Shown piece after piece: positions 9,071 to 17,665 of a stretch of DNA of 64,000 nucleotides. Origin of the DNA: Erysipelothrix aquatica (lineage in GTDB: Bacteria > Bacillota_I > Bacilli_A > Erysipelotrichales > Erysipelotrichaceae). The stretch is taken from positions 1 to 64,000 of the forward strand of contig NZ_WTSY02000010.1 of assembly GCF_009828775.2 (NCBI RefSeq), in the 5' to 3' direction. Every line of letters begins with the position of its first letter. Position 1 is the first letter of the stretch. The translations under genes were made by a program, and so were the position numbers. The notes beneath the pieces were generated by a model. It saw only the letters and a program-made list of their open reading frames with translations. It did not search any database and had not been told where the DNA came from.

Positions 9071-11254
9071 TTAATCATTGAATTTCTTCTTAACTATGAG
9101 AAGTGCACCACCAATTGTTAGTAGAACACCAACACTGATTGCTTTATAAGAAGTCGCGATTCCGGTCTTTGGAAGCGATCCACGGTTTTGCTCGGCTTTC
9201 GTTGCCGGTGTTTTCTTGTCGTCTTTTTTATCATCAACCTTACTATCTACAACAGTTACGTTGATCGTTGTCGTAGTTGATTCATGTTCGGAAACAAAGA
9301 GTGTAACTGGATACACTCCAACTTTATCAAAACTTGAAGACTTTGTATCAACAGCTGTTGGTGTATTTAAAGTTGTATTCATTCCAATCGCATGGGAACG
9401 TTTGATAATGTCTTGTGACGTCATTGTTCTTGCATCATCTAAACTAACCGTAAAATCAGAACCATTGATTGAGTAGTTGTTCACAACAACAGGTACATCA
9501 ACGACTGTTATTATACTGTGTGATGTTACGCCATTTAAAGTATAATCGGCATCGTAAACACCAGCTACTAGTGGGTTTGGAACATTCGTTGTTACTGAGC
9601 CCCCTGCGGCCACAAACTCATCATAAGTAGTGTAGTGCGTGATTTCATTATTCGCGATGACGGTAGCACTTACAAATGCATCTCCAATATTCCATGTATC
9701 TGTAGTCTTTAATGTAAGATCTTTAGAATTCACAATGGTCGTATCTTCGAGTAAAACAGTAACTTTCCCAGAGAATTTGTAGTTTTCGTAAAGTGCTGAA
9801 ATTCCTGTTGAAACACTCCAATCAAATCCGAACTCAGTTTGACCATCTTTTGGATTGAAAGTAATAGTGTTTGAAGTTGCATCATAAGTTCCGTTTTTTA
9901 CAGTAGGCTTAATAGGATTACCTTCAATATCTTTTAGAGGGTTGTCCATCACAAATTTACCGTTAACGTATGGAACGACAAGAGTTTCAACTTGTCCTGT
10001 AGCGTCAACTGTCATTGTACGACTACCATCAATTCTATTAAACTGACTTAAGTCCAAAATTGCATTGTTTCTTAAGTCGATCTCGTTGAACTGTAGTGTA
10101 TGTGCAGGGTTCTTCGAAATAACATCGACTTCAACATAATTTACTTTTGTATTACTTATTGTTAGGGCTGTTAAGTTATTCAATCCACTTAATCCAGTCA
10201 CACTTCGAAGCGATTGATTATCTTTTATTTCTACAATTGGTAGTGATGTTAAATAATTGGGGTTAAAGGAGATGGTTTCTAAATTCTTGTTATTCATGAC
10301 TGAAAAAACAACAAATCCCCCAAGCTCAAGACGTTGAGCGGATGTGAATTCAGTGATACTGTCATTATCCTCAATAATAATTGATCCAATTACAGAGACT
10401 AATGACTCTAGACCGTCGATGCGCTCTAAAGCATTGTTATTAGTAATATACAAGTCGTCACCGATTGTCTCAAGGTTTACGAGACCAAGTGTTATTAGAC
10501 TAGGATTATTAGTGATGAAAATAGATCCATGAACTTGATGTAAGTTGCGCAATCCTTCAGTGTTTTGTAGAGACCTGTTATTGCTAATGTCAACATGACC
10601 AGCACTGTTAAGCCCGTAGAGTCCCTCAATATTTGTTAACTTATGGTTGCCGATAAGATCAAGGTAGGCGAGAGAGTCAAATTCACTCAACGCATCAACA
10701 TTTGTGATGTCACTATATTTTATCGTAATCGTATCTAAATTCCTTAGGTATTGCAGACCATCGATGGATTTCATTGCTGGCCGGAATGGATCCTCGACAC
10801 TACCGTCATAGATAAATGTTGTTATTGTATCCAACTCGTCTTGAGATACGGTATCTTCAACACCATCCTTTGACAGTTCCATTGCAATTATTTCAGCAAT
10901 ATACGGATCCGTAAAAATATCTTTTATGACAAATGTGTTAGGCACAACATTATCAAAGCCATCAATAATTTCAAAATCATCTCGCTCTGATAATTCAAAG
11001 GATTCATCAATAGAATCTGCATCTTCATTCTCTGGGATGGTTGTTACACTTGCGTCATCGCTATTCTCAACATCCTCAGGGTTAAGGGTTGAATTTGTGC
11101 TTGGCTCAGATTCAGTATTATTTGCAGTCTCCTGTAGTAGAGATTTATTATCTTGTCCCTCTGCTTGGATTCCATAAACGGAAACACTGCCGACGAGTAA
11201 ACCGACGATGAGTACAGAAAGTCCTAGTTTTTTTGAAATTTTTGTGTTCTTCAT
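9071..11254 (-). CDS. Internalin-like leucine-rich LPXTG surface protein
   Basis: 727 residues. A signal peptide (about 1-31) is followed by a Ser/Asn/Glu-rich acidic stretch (about 32-100). Next comes an internalin-type cap (FTDPYIAEIIAMELSKDG...VSQDELDTIT) and irregular leucine-rich/receptor-L-like repeats with ladders of Asn (about 165-420). The segment ending FSGKVTVLLED matches the Ig-like inter-repeat region that follows LRRs in Listeria internalins. Two further Ig-like repeats, each opening with a strand-rich unit and ending in TVVD, follow. The C terminus has a Lys/Asp-rich linker, LPKTG (about 694-698), a hydrophobic segment and a KKK tail. It is therefore exported, cut by sortase and linked to peptidoglycan. 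Host-cell or matrix adhesion is the usual role, but the ligand is unknown. AAAGAGG precedes the ATG. Confidence 0.85.
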   Translation of the reverse strand: MKNTKISKKLGLSVLIVGLLVGSVSVYGIQAEGQDNKSLLQETANNTESEPSTNSTLNPEDVENSDDASVTTIPENEDADSIDESFELSERDDFEIIDGFDNVVPNTFVIKDIFTDPYIAEIIAMELSKDGVEDTVSQDELDTITTFIYDGSVEDPFRPAMKSIDGLQYLRNLDTITIKYSDITNVDALSEFDSLAYLDLIGNHKLTNIEGLYGLNSAGHVDISNNRSLQNTEGLRNLHQVHGSIFITNNPSLITLGLVNLETIGDDLYITNNNALERIDGLESLVSVIGSIIIEDNDSITEFTSAQRLELGGFVVFSVMNNKNLETISFNPNYLTSLPIVEIKDNQSLRSVTGLSGLNNLTALTISNTKVNYVEVDVISKNPAHTLQFNEIDLRNNAILDLSQFNRIDGSRTMTVDATGQVETLVVPYVNGKFVMDNPLKDIEGNPIKPTVKNGTYDATSNTITFNPKDGQTEFGFDWSVSTGISALYENYKFSGKVTVLLEDTTIVNSKDLTLKTTDTWNIGDAFVSATVIANNEITHYTTYDEFVAAGGSVTTNVPNPLVAGVYDADYTLNGVTSHSIITVVDVPVVVNNYSINGSDFTVSLDDARTMTSQDIIKRSHAIGMNTTLNTPTAVDTKSSSFDKVGVYPVTLFVSEHESTTTTINVTVVDSKVDDKKDDKKTPATKAEQNRGSLPKTGIATSYKAISVGVLLTIGGALLIVKKKFND

Positions 11255-11484
11255 AATAGTGCCTCTTTTCTAATAATCAAAGTTTACATTAAGATTTCAA
11301 GGGCGCTATCAATATGTAATTAAACTAGACATACATGTCATGAATCGGAAAAACACTAAAAATATTCACAAGCTTCACATGAAATATTAAGAAACATCAT
11401 CGATGATTTTGAGAAAAGGCACCAAGACGGCTTTGAGTAGATAACTAAAGCACAAAATTTACTAAGAAGTCGTAATTCGCGGTT

Positions 11485-12294
11485 TTATTTATTATTTAGT
11501 TTTAATTGTACTTCTGTTAGAAATTCCAATTCATTCCGTGTATATCGGTTGTCGATACGATAGATTTCAAAGGGGCGATTGTCAGATGTGTAGCCGTGAT
11601 CATGTGCAACACTAATAATTTTCTTCAAATTTGAAACACTCTTTTTATACGACCCTCGATAATATAACGAGATATACGTTCCGGCTGGCAGGATAAAGTC
11701 ATAATCGTCGGTCTCTTCATCACCAATAAAAAAAACAGATTGCATAGTGTTTAGGATTCCTTGATTTGCATCATCATAAGAAGGAATGGCGCCAATGTCT
11801 AAATCTCCTAATTCATCCAATTCTTCTTGGTGTTTCCTGTGTAGTTGTTTAATCACAAAGTCAGTTTCTTCATCGCTTCGCATTTGTGATTCGAGCTCAT
11901 AACCGTAACGAATGGGATATTTCTTAATTGTAATTGTTGAAACATCAAAGTGACGGTAGTAACGAAGCATATTACTTCGATAGGTTAGCGAATCGTTGAT
12001 TTCTTTAAGTTTAGATATTTCTGTCTGAACACGTGTTTTCTCCGTATCATAAAGTGAAATCGTATGGTTGAGTGACAATGAATCCAGGTACTCTTTTATC
12101 TGCTCGGTGGAAAAATCTAAGGCCAAGAGATCACGAATGATGTTGAGGATGAAAATATCATTAAGAGAATAATAACGGTAATTGTTGTCGCCACGTTGCG
12201 GTGTAATCAATCCTTTAGTTTCATAATAACGAATGGAATCTACTCCAATACCGTATAACTTCGAAATTTCTTTGATCGTATAAAGTTGCTTCAT
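11485..12294 (-). CDS. MerR-family transcriptional regulator
   Basis: 269 residues. The N-terminal winged helix reads MKQLYTIKEISKLYGIGVDS then IRYYETKGLITPQR and NNYRYYSLNDI, a clear MerR domain. A coiled-coil dimer helix (about 75-120) and a C-terminal ~150-residue part resembling GyrI/BmrR-type effector domains follow. MerR proteins bind a dyad inside an overlong promoter spacer and untwist it when ligand binds. The start at 12294 follows GGAGG; an upstream open stretch of 50 codons crosses the promoter and is rejected. The gene is divergent from the YitT-type gene, and the shared 83-bp gap holds a matching operator, so control of that gene and self-control are likely. The ligand is unknown. 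Confidence 0.88.
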   Translation of the reverse strand: MKQLYTIKEISKLYGIGVDSIRYYETKGLITPQRGDNNYRYYSLNDIFILNIIRDLLALDFSTEQIKEYLDSLSLNHTISLYDTEKTRVQTEISKLKEINDSLTYRSNMLRYYRHFDVSTITIKKYPIRYGYELESQMRSDEETDFVIKQLHRKHQEELDELGDLDIGAIPSYDDANQGILNTMQSVFFIGDEETDDYDFILPAGTYISLYYRGSYKKSVSNLKKIISVAHDHGYTSDNRPFEIYRIDNRYTRNELEFLTEVQLKLNNK

Positions 12295-12317
12295 GGGTAT
12301 CCTCCAAAGTTCTCTAT

Positions 12318-12348
12318 TTGACTCTAGTATAGTACTAGGGTTTAAAAT
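12318..12348 (+). promoter_or_regulatory. MerR-type promoter with 19-bp spacer and dyad operator
   Basis: TTGACT (12318-12323) and TAAAAT (12343-12348) are separated by 19 bp, the overlong spacing typical of MerR-activated promoters. The spacer holds the perfect dyad CTAGTA-TAG-TACTAG (12324-12338), with outer A-C/G-T matches. The promoter reads toward the YitT-type gene at 12378, and the divergent MerR gene begins 24 bases away. Confidence 0.8.
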
Positions 12349-12377
12349 GGTCAATATATAGAAAAAGGAGAAATACA

Positions 12378-13004
12378 ATGTTTCGCAATAAAGAAAATAG
12401 GAAGACTGTTGGGGCAATTTTACTCGGATCTCTGATCCTATCATTCGGTCTTTATAATATTCACCAACCCCTACAAATCACCGAAGGTGGTGTTATTGGT
12501 GGGATTATACTCATCAACCACTGGACAGGGATTAATGCTTCTTACATTTCCTTTGCATTGGATCTATTGTGTTATGCCTTTGCATTCAAATTCTTAGGTC
12601 TCGATTTCATTAAAAAATCAGTGATTACATCATTTTTTGTTGCTGCGTTTTTAAGAATGTGGGAACTTCAACCTCCATTAATTACCCATCTATTTACGAA
12701 TCAGTTCATTGCGGCAATTGCTGCGGGGATATTTGTTGGTGTTGGGGTCGGAATTATTGTTCGGAGTGGTGGTTCAAGCGGTGGAGATGATGCACTTGCA
12801 CTCATTATCTCTGAACGTACCGGCTGGAAGCTTGCGAAAGCGTATATGATTACCGACTTTTCGGTGCTGATTCTGTCGTTATCGTATATACCGATGTCGC
12901 GAATAGTTTACTCTTTAATCACGGTAACAGTATCATCGGTCTTGATAGATATGATTAGTACTTACCGTGTTCAACCAATCAAAACAACAATTCCCCAAAC
13001 TTAG
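12378..13004 (+). CDS. YitT-family (DUF161) membrane protein, short form
   Basis: 208 residues with five or six transmembrane segments. The sequence shows the YitT features: LSFGLYNIHQPLQITEGGVIGG near the start, a second copy of the Gly-rich turn in VRSGGSSGGDDALALIIS, and a final hydrophobic helix. Most family members have a cytosolic C-terminal DUF2179 domain of about 80 residues; here the protein ends at about 208 without it. The function of the family is unknown. Divergence from a MerR regulator with an operator between them suggests response to a small molecule or metal, possibly as an exporter. The ATG at 12378 follows AAAAGGAG. No clear terminator follows, only a weak imperfect hairpin at 13005-13045. 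Confidence 0.8.
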   Translation: MFRNKENRKTVGAILLGSLILSFGLYNIHQPLQITEGGVIGGIILINHWTGINASYISFALDLLCYAFAFKFLGLDFIKKSVITSFFVAAFLRMWELQPPLITHLFTNQFIAAIAAGIFVGVGVGIIVRSGGSSGGDDALALIISERTGWKLAKAYMITDFSVLILSLSYIPMSRIVYSLITVTVSSVLIDMISTYRVQPIKTTIPQT

Positions 13005-13080
13005 TGAGATTGTGTGTTAGCACATATTTCGCTCAATTTACACATAAATAATGCATAATGGGGTTACGGAGGTGGTAACG

Positions 13081-13524
13081 ATGTCAAAAAAATTCAGACA
13101 AACGCAGACCCCAAAAGTAGTGCCAATTGCAACGTTATTGGCCGTAGATAAAGAAGGAAATGTCCTTCTCGCAAAAAACGAACGAGGGGTATATTCGCTA
13201 CCCAATATAGAATTAAAACAAAAGCAAACATTGGAAAATTCAGTCCGTATGGACATGAAAGAAGTACATGATTTAGAAGTAGGAACTTTATCACTAATGA
13301 ATGTGTATTCAGATTCCGAGTTTAGCCCAAGTAAGTGGCTCGTAGAAGTTCATACGATTTACTATACTGAAGATTTTGAACCAAATGGCAGCCAGACCTT
13401 TTATCCAATGTATGATGTTCCTGAAAACATTGATGCTTTTTCAAAACGTGTTATTTGCAAGTATTATGACGATGTACAAAAATCATTCATGGACTATATT
13501 CGAGTCCATGGCGACTTATACTAA
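13081..13524 (+). CDS. Nudix-fold protein with degenerate Nudix box
   Basis: 147 residues. The N terminus (VVPIATLLAVDKEGNVLLAKNERGVYSLPN) aligns in style with the first strands of Nudix hydrolases. The Nudix box region reads LPNIELKQKQTLENSVRMDMKEVHDLEVG. In active enzymes this segment is GGxxE...REhxEExG; here the glycines and the REhxEE acidic residues are mostly replaced (MDMKEV). The protein probably cannot bind the catalytic metals and may have a binding or regulatory role. The ATG at 13081 is preceded by GGAGGTGG; an in-frame ATG at 13051 has no ribosome site. A strong terminator follows. No partner is evident, because the next gene has its own promoter. Confidence 0.6.
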   Translation: MSKKFRQTQTPKVVPIATLLAVDKEGNVLLAKNERGVYSLPNIELKQKQTLENSVRMDMKEVHDLEVGTLSLMNVYSDSEFSPSKWLVEVHTIYYTEDFEPNGSQTFYPMYDVPENIDAFSKRVICKYYDDVQKSFMDYIRVHGDLY

Positions 13525-13528
13525 ATCC

Positions 13529-13565
13529 AAAAGCTCGAGGTTCATGAACCTCGAGCTTTCTTTTA
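13529..13565 (+). terminator. Strong terminator
   Basis: A near-perfect 15-bp stem centred on GGTTCATGAACC with arms AAAGCTCGAGG/CCTCGAGCTTT is followed by T-rich sequence. Confidence 0.9.
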
Positions 13566-13573
13566 TTAAAGAT

Positions 13574-13603
13574 TTGACAATAAATTCATTTAAACGATAC
13601 AAT
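13574..13603 (+). promoter_or_regulatory. Promoter of the trehalose antiterminator gene
   Basis: TTGACA (13574-13579) and TACAAT (13598-13603) are separated by 18 bp. Transcription would begin about 13610, so the 5' leader before the ATG at 13623 is only about 10-15 bases and begins at the AGGAG ribosome site. Confidence 0.8.
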
Positions 13604-13622
13604 GCACACAGGAGAACACATG

Positions 13623-14468
13623 ATGGAAAGAACGTACCGAATAAAAAAAATACTCAACAATAACGTTGTGAGTGCCATGAGTGGACTCCAAGAAGTTATT
13701 ATCGTTGGGATGGGGGTTGGCTTTCAGGGGAAAGTTCATGCCAAAGTTGATAACCGAAAAATTGAAAAAGTCTTCGAACTCAAACAAGAAGACGTTTTAA
13801 AGACGTCTCAGCTTGTTCGGGATATTCCGGAAAGTATGTTCTATGACATGTATCGTCTGATTGATAATGTATCGAAGCAAACTCGAATTAATTTAGATGC
13901 TCATGCATATGTAACGTTGATTGATCATATTAATTTTGCGATGGAACGTCATCGAAGTGGTCAAGATATTAAAAACTTGATGAACTATGATCTTCAAATT
14001 TTATATGGTGATGAGTTTCAATTTGGCACTCGATTGCTAGAATTGGTTAACACGAAGTACCAAATAGAGATGCCCGACGATGAAATTGGATTCCTTACAA
14101 TGCATATTGTGAATGGTGCCCATGCGGATATTAAAAACCAATCTTCGATTCTAACGGACACGGTTCTCAACTGTTTGAATATCGTTAGAGATTACTATTT
14201 AATTTCGTTAAAACTTGAAGAAGCAGCAACACAGCGTATTACAATTCACATAAAAATGCTCGTCCAACGGGCACTGAGCGACACACAAATTGACTTCGAA
14301 GAAAATATCTTGTACAATGTTATTGAAGAATTTGATAGTGCTTACAAATGTTCGCTACAAATTCAGGAATACATTGAAAATCGTTTAAAGAAAAAACTAA
14401 ACCCACAAGAACTTGTCTATCTGACAATTCATCTCAATCGTTTGGAGATGATGAATAAAGGCAAGTGA
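13623..14468 (+). CDS. BglG/LicT-family transcriptional antiterminator for the trehalose operon
   Basis: 281 residues, normal for the family. The N-terminal RNA-binding CAT domain (about 1-55) reads MERTYRIKKILNNNVVSA and ends with FQGK and VDNRKIEKVF. Two PTS regulation domains follow: PRD1 with TLIDHINFA and FLTMHIVNGA, and PRD2 with ITIHIKMLVQRA and YLTIHLNRLEMM. Their conserved histidines are phosphorylated by HPr or by the cognate EII. Without sugar the EII phosphorylates and inactivates the protein; with sugar it dimerises and binds an RNA antiterminator. That RNA site begins right after this gene's stop. The downstream genes are trehalose EIIBC and phosphotrehalase, so trehalose is the inferred inducer. 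The ATG at 13623 fits AGGAG better (8 bases) than the adjacent ATG at 13620. Confidence 0.9.
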   Translation: MERTYRIKKILNNNVVSAMSGLQEVIIVGMGVGFQGKVHAKVDNRKIEKVFELKQEDVLKTSQLVRDIPESMFYDMYRLIDNVSKQTRINLDAHAYVTLIDHINFAMERHRSGQDIKNLMNYDLQILYGDEFQFGTRLLELVNTKYQIEMPDDEIGFLTMHIVNGAHADIKNQSSILTDTVLNCLNIVRDYYLISLKLEEAATQRITIHIKMLVQRALSDTQIDFEENILYNVIEEFDSAYKCSLQIQEYIENRLKKKLNPQELVYLTIHLNRLEMMNKGK

Positions 14469-14497
14469 GGATTTGTTACCGGAATTATGGGCAAGCC
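14469..14497 (+). promoter_or_regulatory. Ribonucleic antiterminator (RAT) sequence
   Basis: The segment runs GGATTTGTTACCGG...GGGCAAGCC, matching the LicT/SacT-type RAT consensus (GGATTGTTACTG...CAGGCAAAACC) in both conserved halves. It starts one base after the stop of the antiterminator gene, and its 3' end overlaps the 5' arm of the next terminator. Binding of the antiterminator would therefore preclude termination. Confidence 0.85.
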
Positions 14498-14536
14498 TCT
14501 CAAGTGCGTCTTTTATGACGTCTTGGGAGGCTTTTT
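14495..14536 (+). terminator. Regulated terminator in the trehalose operon leader
   Basis: The stem GCCTCtCAAGtGCGTC/GACGtCTTGgGAGGC with a short loop is followed by TTTTTA. It shares GCC with the RAT element, which is the mutually exclusive arrangement seen in bgl/sac/lic operons. Confidence 0.9.
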
Positions 14537-14577
14537 ATGTTTTCTTCTTTAAACCCCATTCCAAAGGAGGAGAGAAG

Positions 14578-15987
14578 ATGGGAAAATATCAAAATGACGC
14601 ACGTGATTTACTCAAACACGTGGGTGGCAAGGATAATATTGGGGCTGTAACACACTGTGTTACACGTATGCGCTTTGTGCTAAATCATCCTGATCAAGCT
14701 GAGATTGAGGCAATCGAGAAGATTCCGGCAGTTAAAGGAACCTTTACACAAGCGGGTCAATTTCAGGTTATCATTGGTAATGATGTCGATCTTTTCTACA
14801 ATGATTTTGTAGAGATATCAGGAGTTGAAGGAACCACAAAAGAAGGTATCAAAACATTAGCCAAAACCAACCAGGGTAAAGTTCAACAACTCATGAGTAA
14901 CTTAGCAGAAATTTTTGCACCACTTATTCCTGCATTGATTATTGGGGGATTAATTCTAGGGTTTAGAAATATTCTTGAGGGTGTTACCTGGGGCGAGTGG
15001 GGTAGAATTGTTGATAACTCGCAGTTTTGGGCAGGAATTAACCATTTCTTATGGCTAATTGGAGAAGCAATCTTCCAATTCCTTCCAGTAGGAATCACAT
15101 GGTCAATTTCCCGGAAGATGGGAACAACCCAAATTCTAGGAATTATTTTAGGGATTACCTTAGTTTCACCACAATTGATGAATGCTTATGAAGTAGCTGG
15201 AGCAACCTCAATTCCATTCTGGGATTTTGGGTTTGCACAAGTTCAAATGATTGGGTACCAAGCCCAAGTTATTCCTGCAATGCTTGCTGGATTCACCTTG
15301 GTCTATCTAGAACGCTTCTGGAAGAGAATCATTCCAAGTGCTGTTTCGATGATTTTTGTACCACTCTTCGCATTAGTACCTGCGGTCTTAATTGCACACG
15401 TTGTTTTAGGTCCTATTGGTTGGACAATCGGTTCATGGATTTCGAATGTCGTATACTCAGGTCTCACATCATCATTTAGAATTCTCTTTGCAGGAATTTT
15501 TGGTTTCTTCTACGCACCCCTAGTCTTAACAGGATTACATCACATGAGTAATGCCATCGATATGCAGCTCGTTAATGACTTTGGTGGAACACTCTTATGG
15601 CCAATGATTGCGTTTAGTAATATTGCTCAAGGTAGTGCGGTTCTTGGAATTTGGTGGCTTCACAGAGGAAATACTGAAGAAGAACAAGTGTCGATTCCTT
15701 CGATCATTTCAGCATATCTAGGTGTTACTGAACCTGCAATGTTCGGAATAAACTTGAAGTATAACTATCCATTTATTGCAGCAATGATTGGATCATCAAT
15801 TGCAGCTGTGATTTCAGTTGGGTTTGGATTAATGGCAAACTCAATTGGTGTTGGAGGATTACCAGGATTCTTGTCATTTAACATTGATCGTTGGCCATTG
15901 TTCTTCATAATTGCCCTCGTTGTCATTGTTGTTCCATTTGTTATTACTGTCGCATACGGCAGAAAGGTTGAGGGCAATGCAAAATAA
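14578..15987 (+). CDS. treP: PTS trehalose-specific EIIBC permease
   Basis: 469 residues. The EIIB domain is first (about 1-85), with the phosphorylated Cys in GAVTHCVTRMRFVL. The membrane EIIC domain (about 105-469) has about ten hydrophobic segments. It imports trehalose and delivers trehalose 6-phosphate to the cytosol. There is no EIIA domain, so phosphate must come from a separate EIIA-Glc; one is encoded at 17765. Assignment to trehalose rather than sucrose or beta-glucosides rests on the adjoining phosphotrehalase, whose start overlaps the end of this gene by 11 bases. The ATG at 14578 follows AAAGGAGGAGAG; an upstream in-frame ATG at 14473 lies inside the RAT/terminator and is rejected. 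Expression is controlled by the antiterminator switch just upstream. Confidence 0.9.
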   Translation: MGKYQNDARDLLKHVGGKDNIGAVTHCVTRMRFVLNHPDQAEIEAIEKIPAVKGTFTQAGQFQVIIGNDVDLFYNDFVEISGVEGTTKEGIKTLAKTNQGKVQQLMSNLAEIFAPLIPALIIGGLILGFRNILEGVTWGEWGRIVDNSQFWAGINHFLWLIGEAIFQFLPVGITWSISRKMGTTQILGIILGITLVSPQLMNAYEVAGATSIPFWDFGFAQVQMIGYQAQVIPAMLAGFTLVYLERFWKRIIPSAVSMIFVPLFALVPAVLIAHVVLGPIGWTIGSWISNVVYSGLTSSFRILFAGIFGFFYAPLVLTGLHHMSNAIDMQLVNDFGGTLLWPMIAFSNIAQGSAVLGIWWLHRGNTEEEQVSIPSIISAYLGVTEPAMFGINLKYNYPFIAAMIGSSIAAVISVGFGLMANSIGVGGLPGFLSFNIDRWPLFFIIALVVIVVPFVITVAYGRKVEGNAK

Positions 15988-17602
15988 GTTACCCGTAGTT
16001 TATCAAATTTATCCAAAGTCATTTTATGATACGAATGGTGACGGTATCGGTGATGTCCAAGGGATTATTGAAAAGTTAGATTATCTGCAGCATTTAGGTA
16101 TCGATATGATTTGGCTTACACCTATCTTTACCTCGCCACAGCGAGACAATGGATACGATGTCGCAGACTATCTTGCAATTGATCCTGTATTCGGGACCAT
16201 GGAATCTGTTGAAGTATTGATCGAAGAAGCGAAACGTCGTAACATTGGAATCATGTTTGATATGGTTTTAAACCATACATCAACGGAGCATGCGTGGTTC
16301 AAACGAGCACTTGAAGATCCGCAATATCGAGAGTTCTATTTCTTCCGTGACAAGCCAACAAATTGGGAATCAAAATTTGGCGGAAATGCGTGGGAGTACG
16401 TTGAATCACTCAATCTGTATTACTTACACCTCTTTGATGTGACCCAGGCGGATTTGAATTGGGAACACGAACCTGTTTTCCAAGCCCTCGTTGATGTTGT
16501 GAATTTCTGGTTGGACAAAGGTATCCAAGGGCTTCGTTTTGATGTTATAAATCTTGTATCAAAACCAGATCCAGATTCATTTGAGGATGACCATGAAGGC
16601 GATGGACGTCGGTTCTATACCGATGGTCCGCGTATTCACGAACACCTCCACCGTTTGAATCAAGAAACTTTTGGAAAATACCCTAACATCACCACTGTCG
16701 GTGAACTCTCATCGACTGATGTTCACAATGGTGTTGCCTATGCTGCACCAAAGAACCAAGAGTTATCCACAATCTTTAATTTTCATCATCTAAAAGTGGA
16801 CTACAAAGATGGAAAAAAATGGGAGCTAATGCCATTTGATTTCTTACAGTTTAAGACATTGATGAAGACATGGCAGGATGCGATGGCAGCAAGCAATGCA
16901 AACATGTCATTGTTCTTAAACAATCATGATCAACCGCGCTCGGTGTCGCGTTTTGGAAATGATCGTGAATACCCTTTCGAATCTGCAACCGCGTTAGCAA
17001 CAGCGATGCAATTAATGCGAGGAATGCCTTACATTTTTCAAGGTGAAGAAATTGGGTTGCCAAACGCATACTTTGATACAATCGATGATTATCGCGATGT
17101 AGAATCGATTAATTACTATGAAATTCTCAAAGCATCAATGACCGAGTCTGATGCACTTGAAATATTAAGACAACGGTCACGTGATAACTCGCGAACACCG
17201 ATTCCTTGGGATGATACAAGGCACCATGGTTTTACGACAGGAACACCGTGGTTGGGATTAACCAAGTATCCAAAGGTTCAAACAGTAGCGGATAACCTTG
17301 ATAATCCGAATTCAGTCTTCCATTATTACCGCAAACTGATTGCGTTACGAAAGGCTTCACAAACTATTGAATCTGGAACGATAACATTTGAAGCGATGGA
17401 CCATCCCGAGCTTATGATCTATACCCGCGAATACAACGGTGAAACAATCGTGGTGGTCATTAATTTCTATGGCAATACGGTTGCATATCAACCTAAAGAA
17501 AACGTCAAAGAAATATTACTTTCCAATGTGGGGCGGACGACTTTAGCTACACCCTGTGAATTGAAACCGTATGAGGCATGTGTCTACACGCTTGTAGCAT
17601 AA
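15977..17602 (+). CDS. treC: Alpha,alpha-phosphotrehalase (trehalose-6-phosphate hydrolase)
   Basis: 541 residues, family GH13. It hydrolyses trehalose 6-phosphate to glucose and glucose 6-phosphate in the cytosol. The N terminus VVYQIYPKSFYDTNGDGIGD is typical of the oligo-1,6-glucosidase/phosphotrehalase group. Conserved regions are DMVLNHTS, GLRFDVINL (nucleophile Asp), TVGELSS (acid/base Glu) and FLNNHDQPR (transition-state Asp). The start at 15977 follows an AGGTTGAGGG site and overlaps the end of treP, indicating translational coupling. A frame extension back to 15911 lies within treP and has no site. It is the last gene of the antiterminator-controlled trehalose operon; the next gene has a separate leader. 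Confidence 0.92.
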   Translation: MQNKLPVVYQIYPKSFYDTNGDGIGDVQGIIEKLDYLQHLGIDMIWLTPIFTSPQRDNGYDVADYLAIDPVFGTMESVEVLIEEAKRRNIGIMFDMVLNHTSTEHAWFKRALEDPQYREFYFFRDKPTNWESKFGGNAWEYVESLNLYYLHLFDVTQADLNWEHEPVFQALVDVVNFWLDKGIQGLRFDVINLVSKPDPDSFEDDHEGDGRRFYTDGPRIHEHLHRLNQETFGKYPNITTVGELSSTDVHNGVAYAAPKNQELSTIFNFHHLKVDYKDGKKWELMPFDFLQFKTLMKTWQDAMAASNANMSLFLNNHDQPRSVSRFGNDREYPFESATALATAMQLMRGMPYIFQGEEIGLPNAYFDTIDDYRDVESINYYEILKASMTESDALEILRQRSRDNSRTPIPWDDTRHHGFTTGTPWLGLTKYPKVQTVADNLDNPNSVFHYYRKLIALRKASQTIESGTITFEAMDHPELMIYTREYNGETIVVVINFYGNTVAYQPKENVKEILLSNVGRTTLATPCELKPYEACVYTLVA

Positions 17603-17665
17603 TGTTAGGTATCAATTGATACATCGCAAAATGTCATTGTAATTTCATAATAATTAGTCGTTAAC

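Noticed and set aside
14473..14577. Upstream extension of the trehalose EIIBC gene
   Set aside because: It reads through the RAT and terminator; the true start at 14578 has AAAGGAGGAG.
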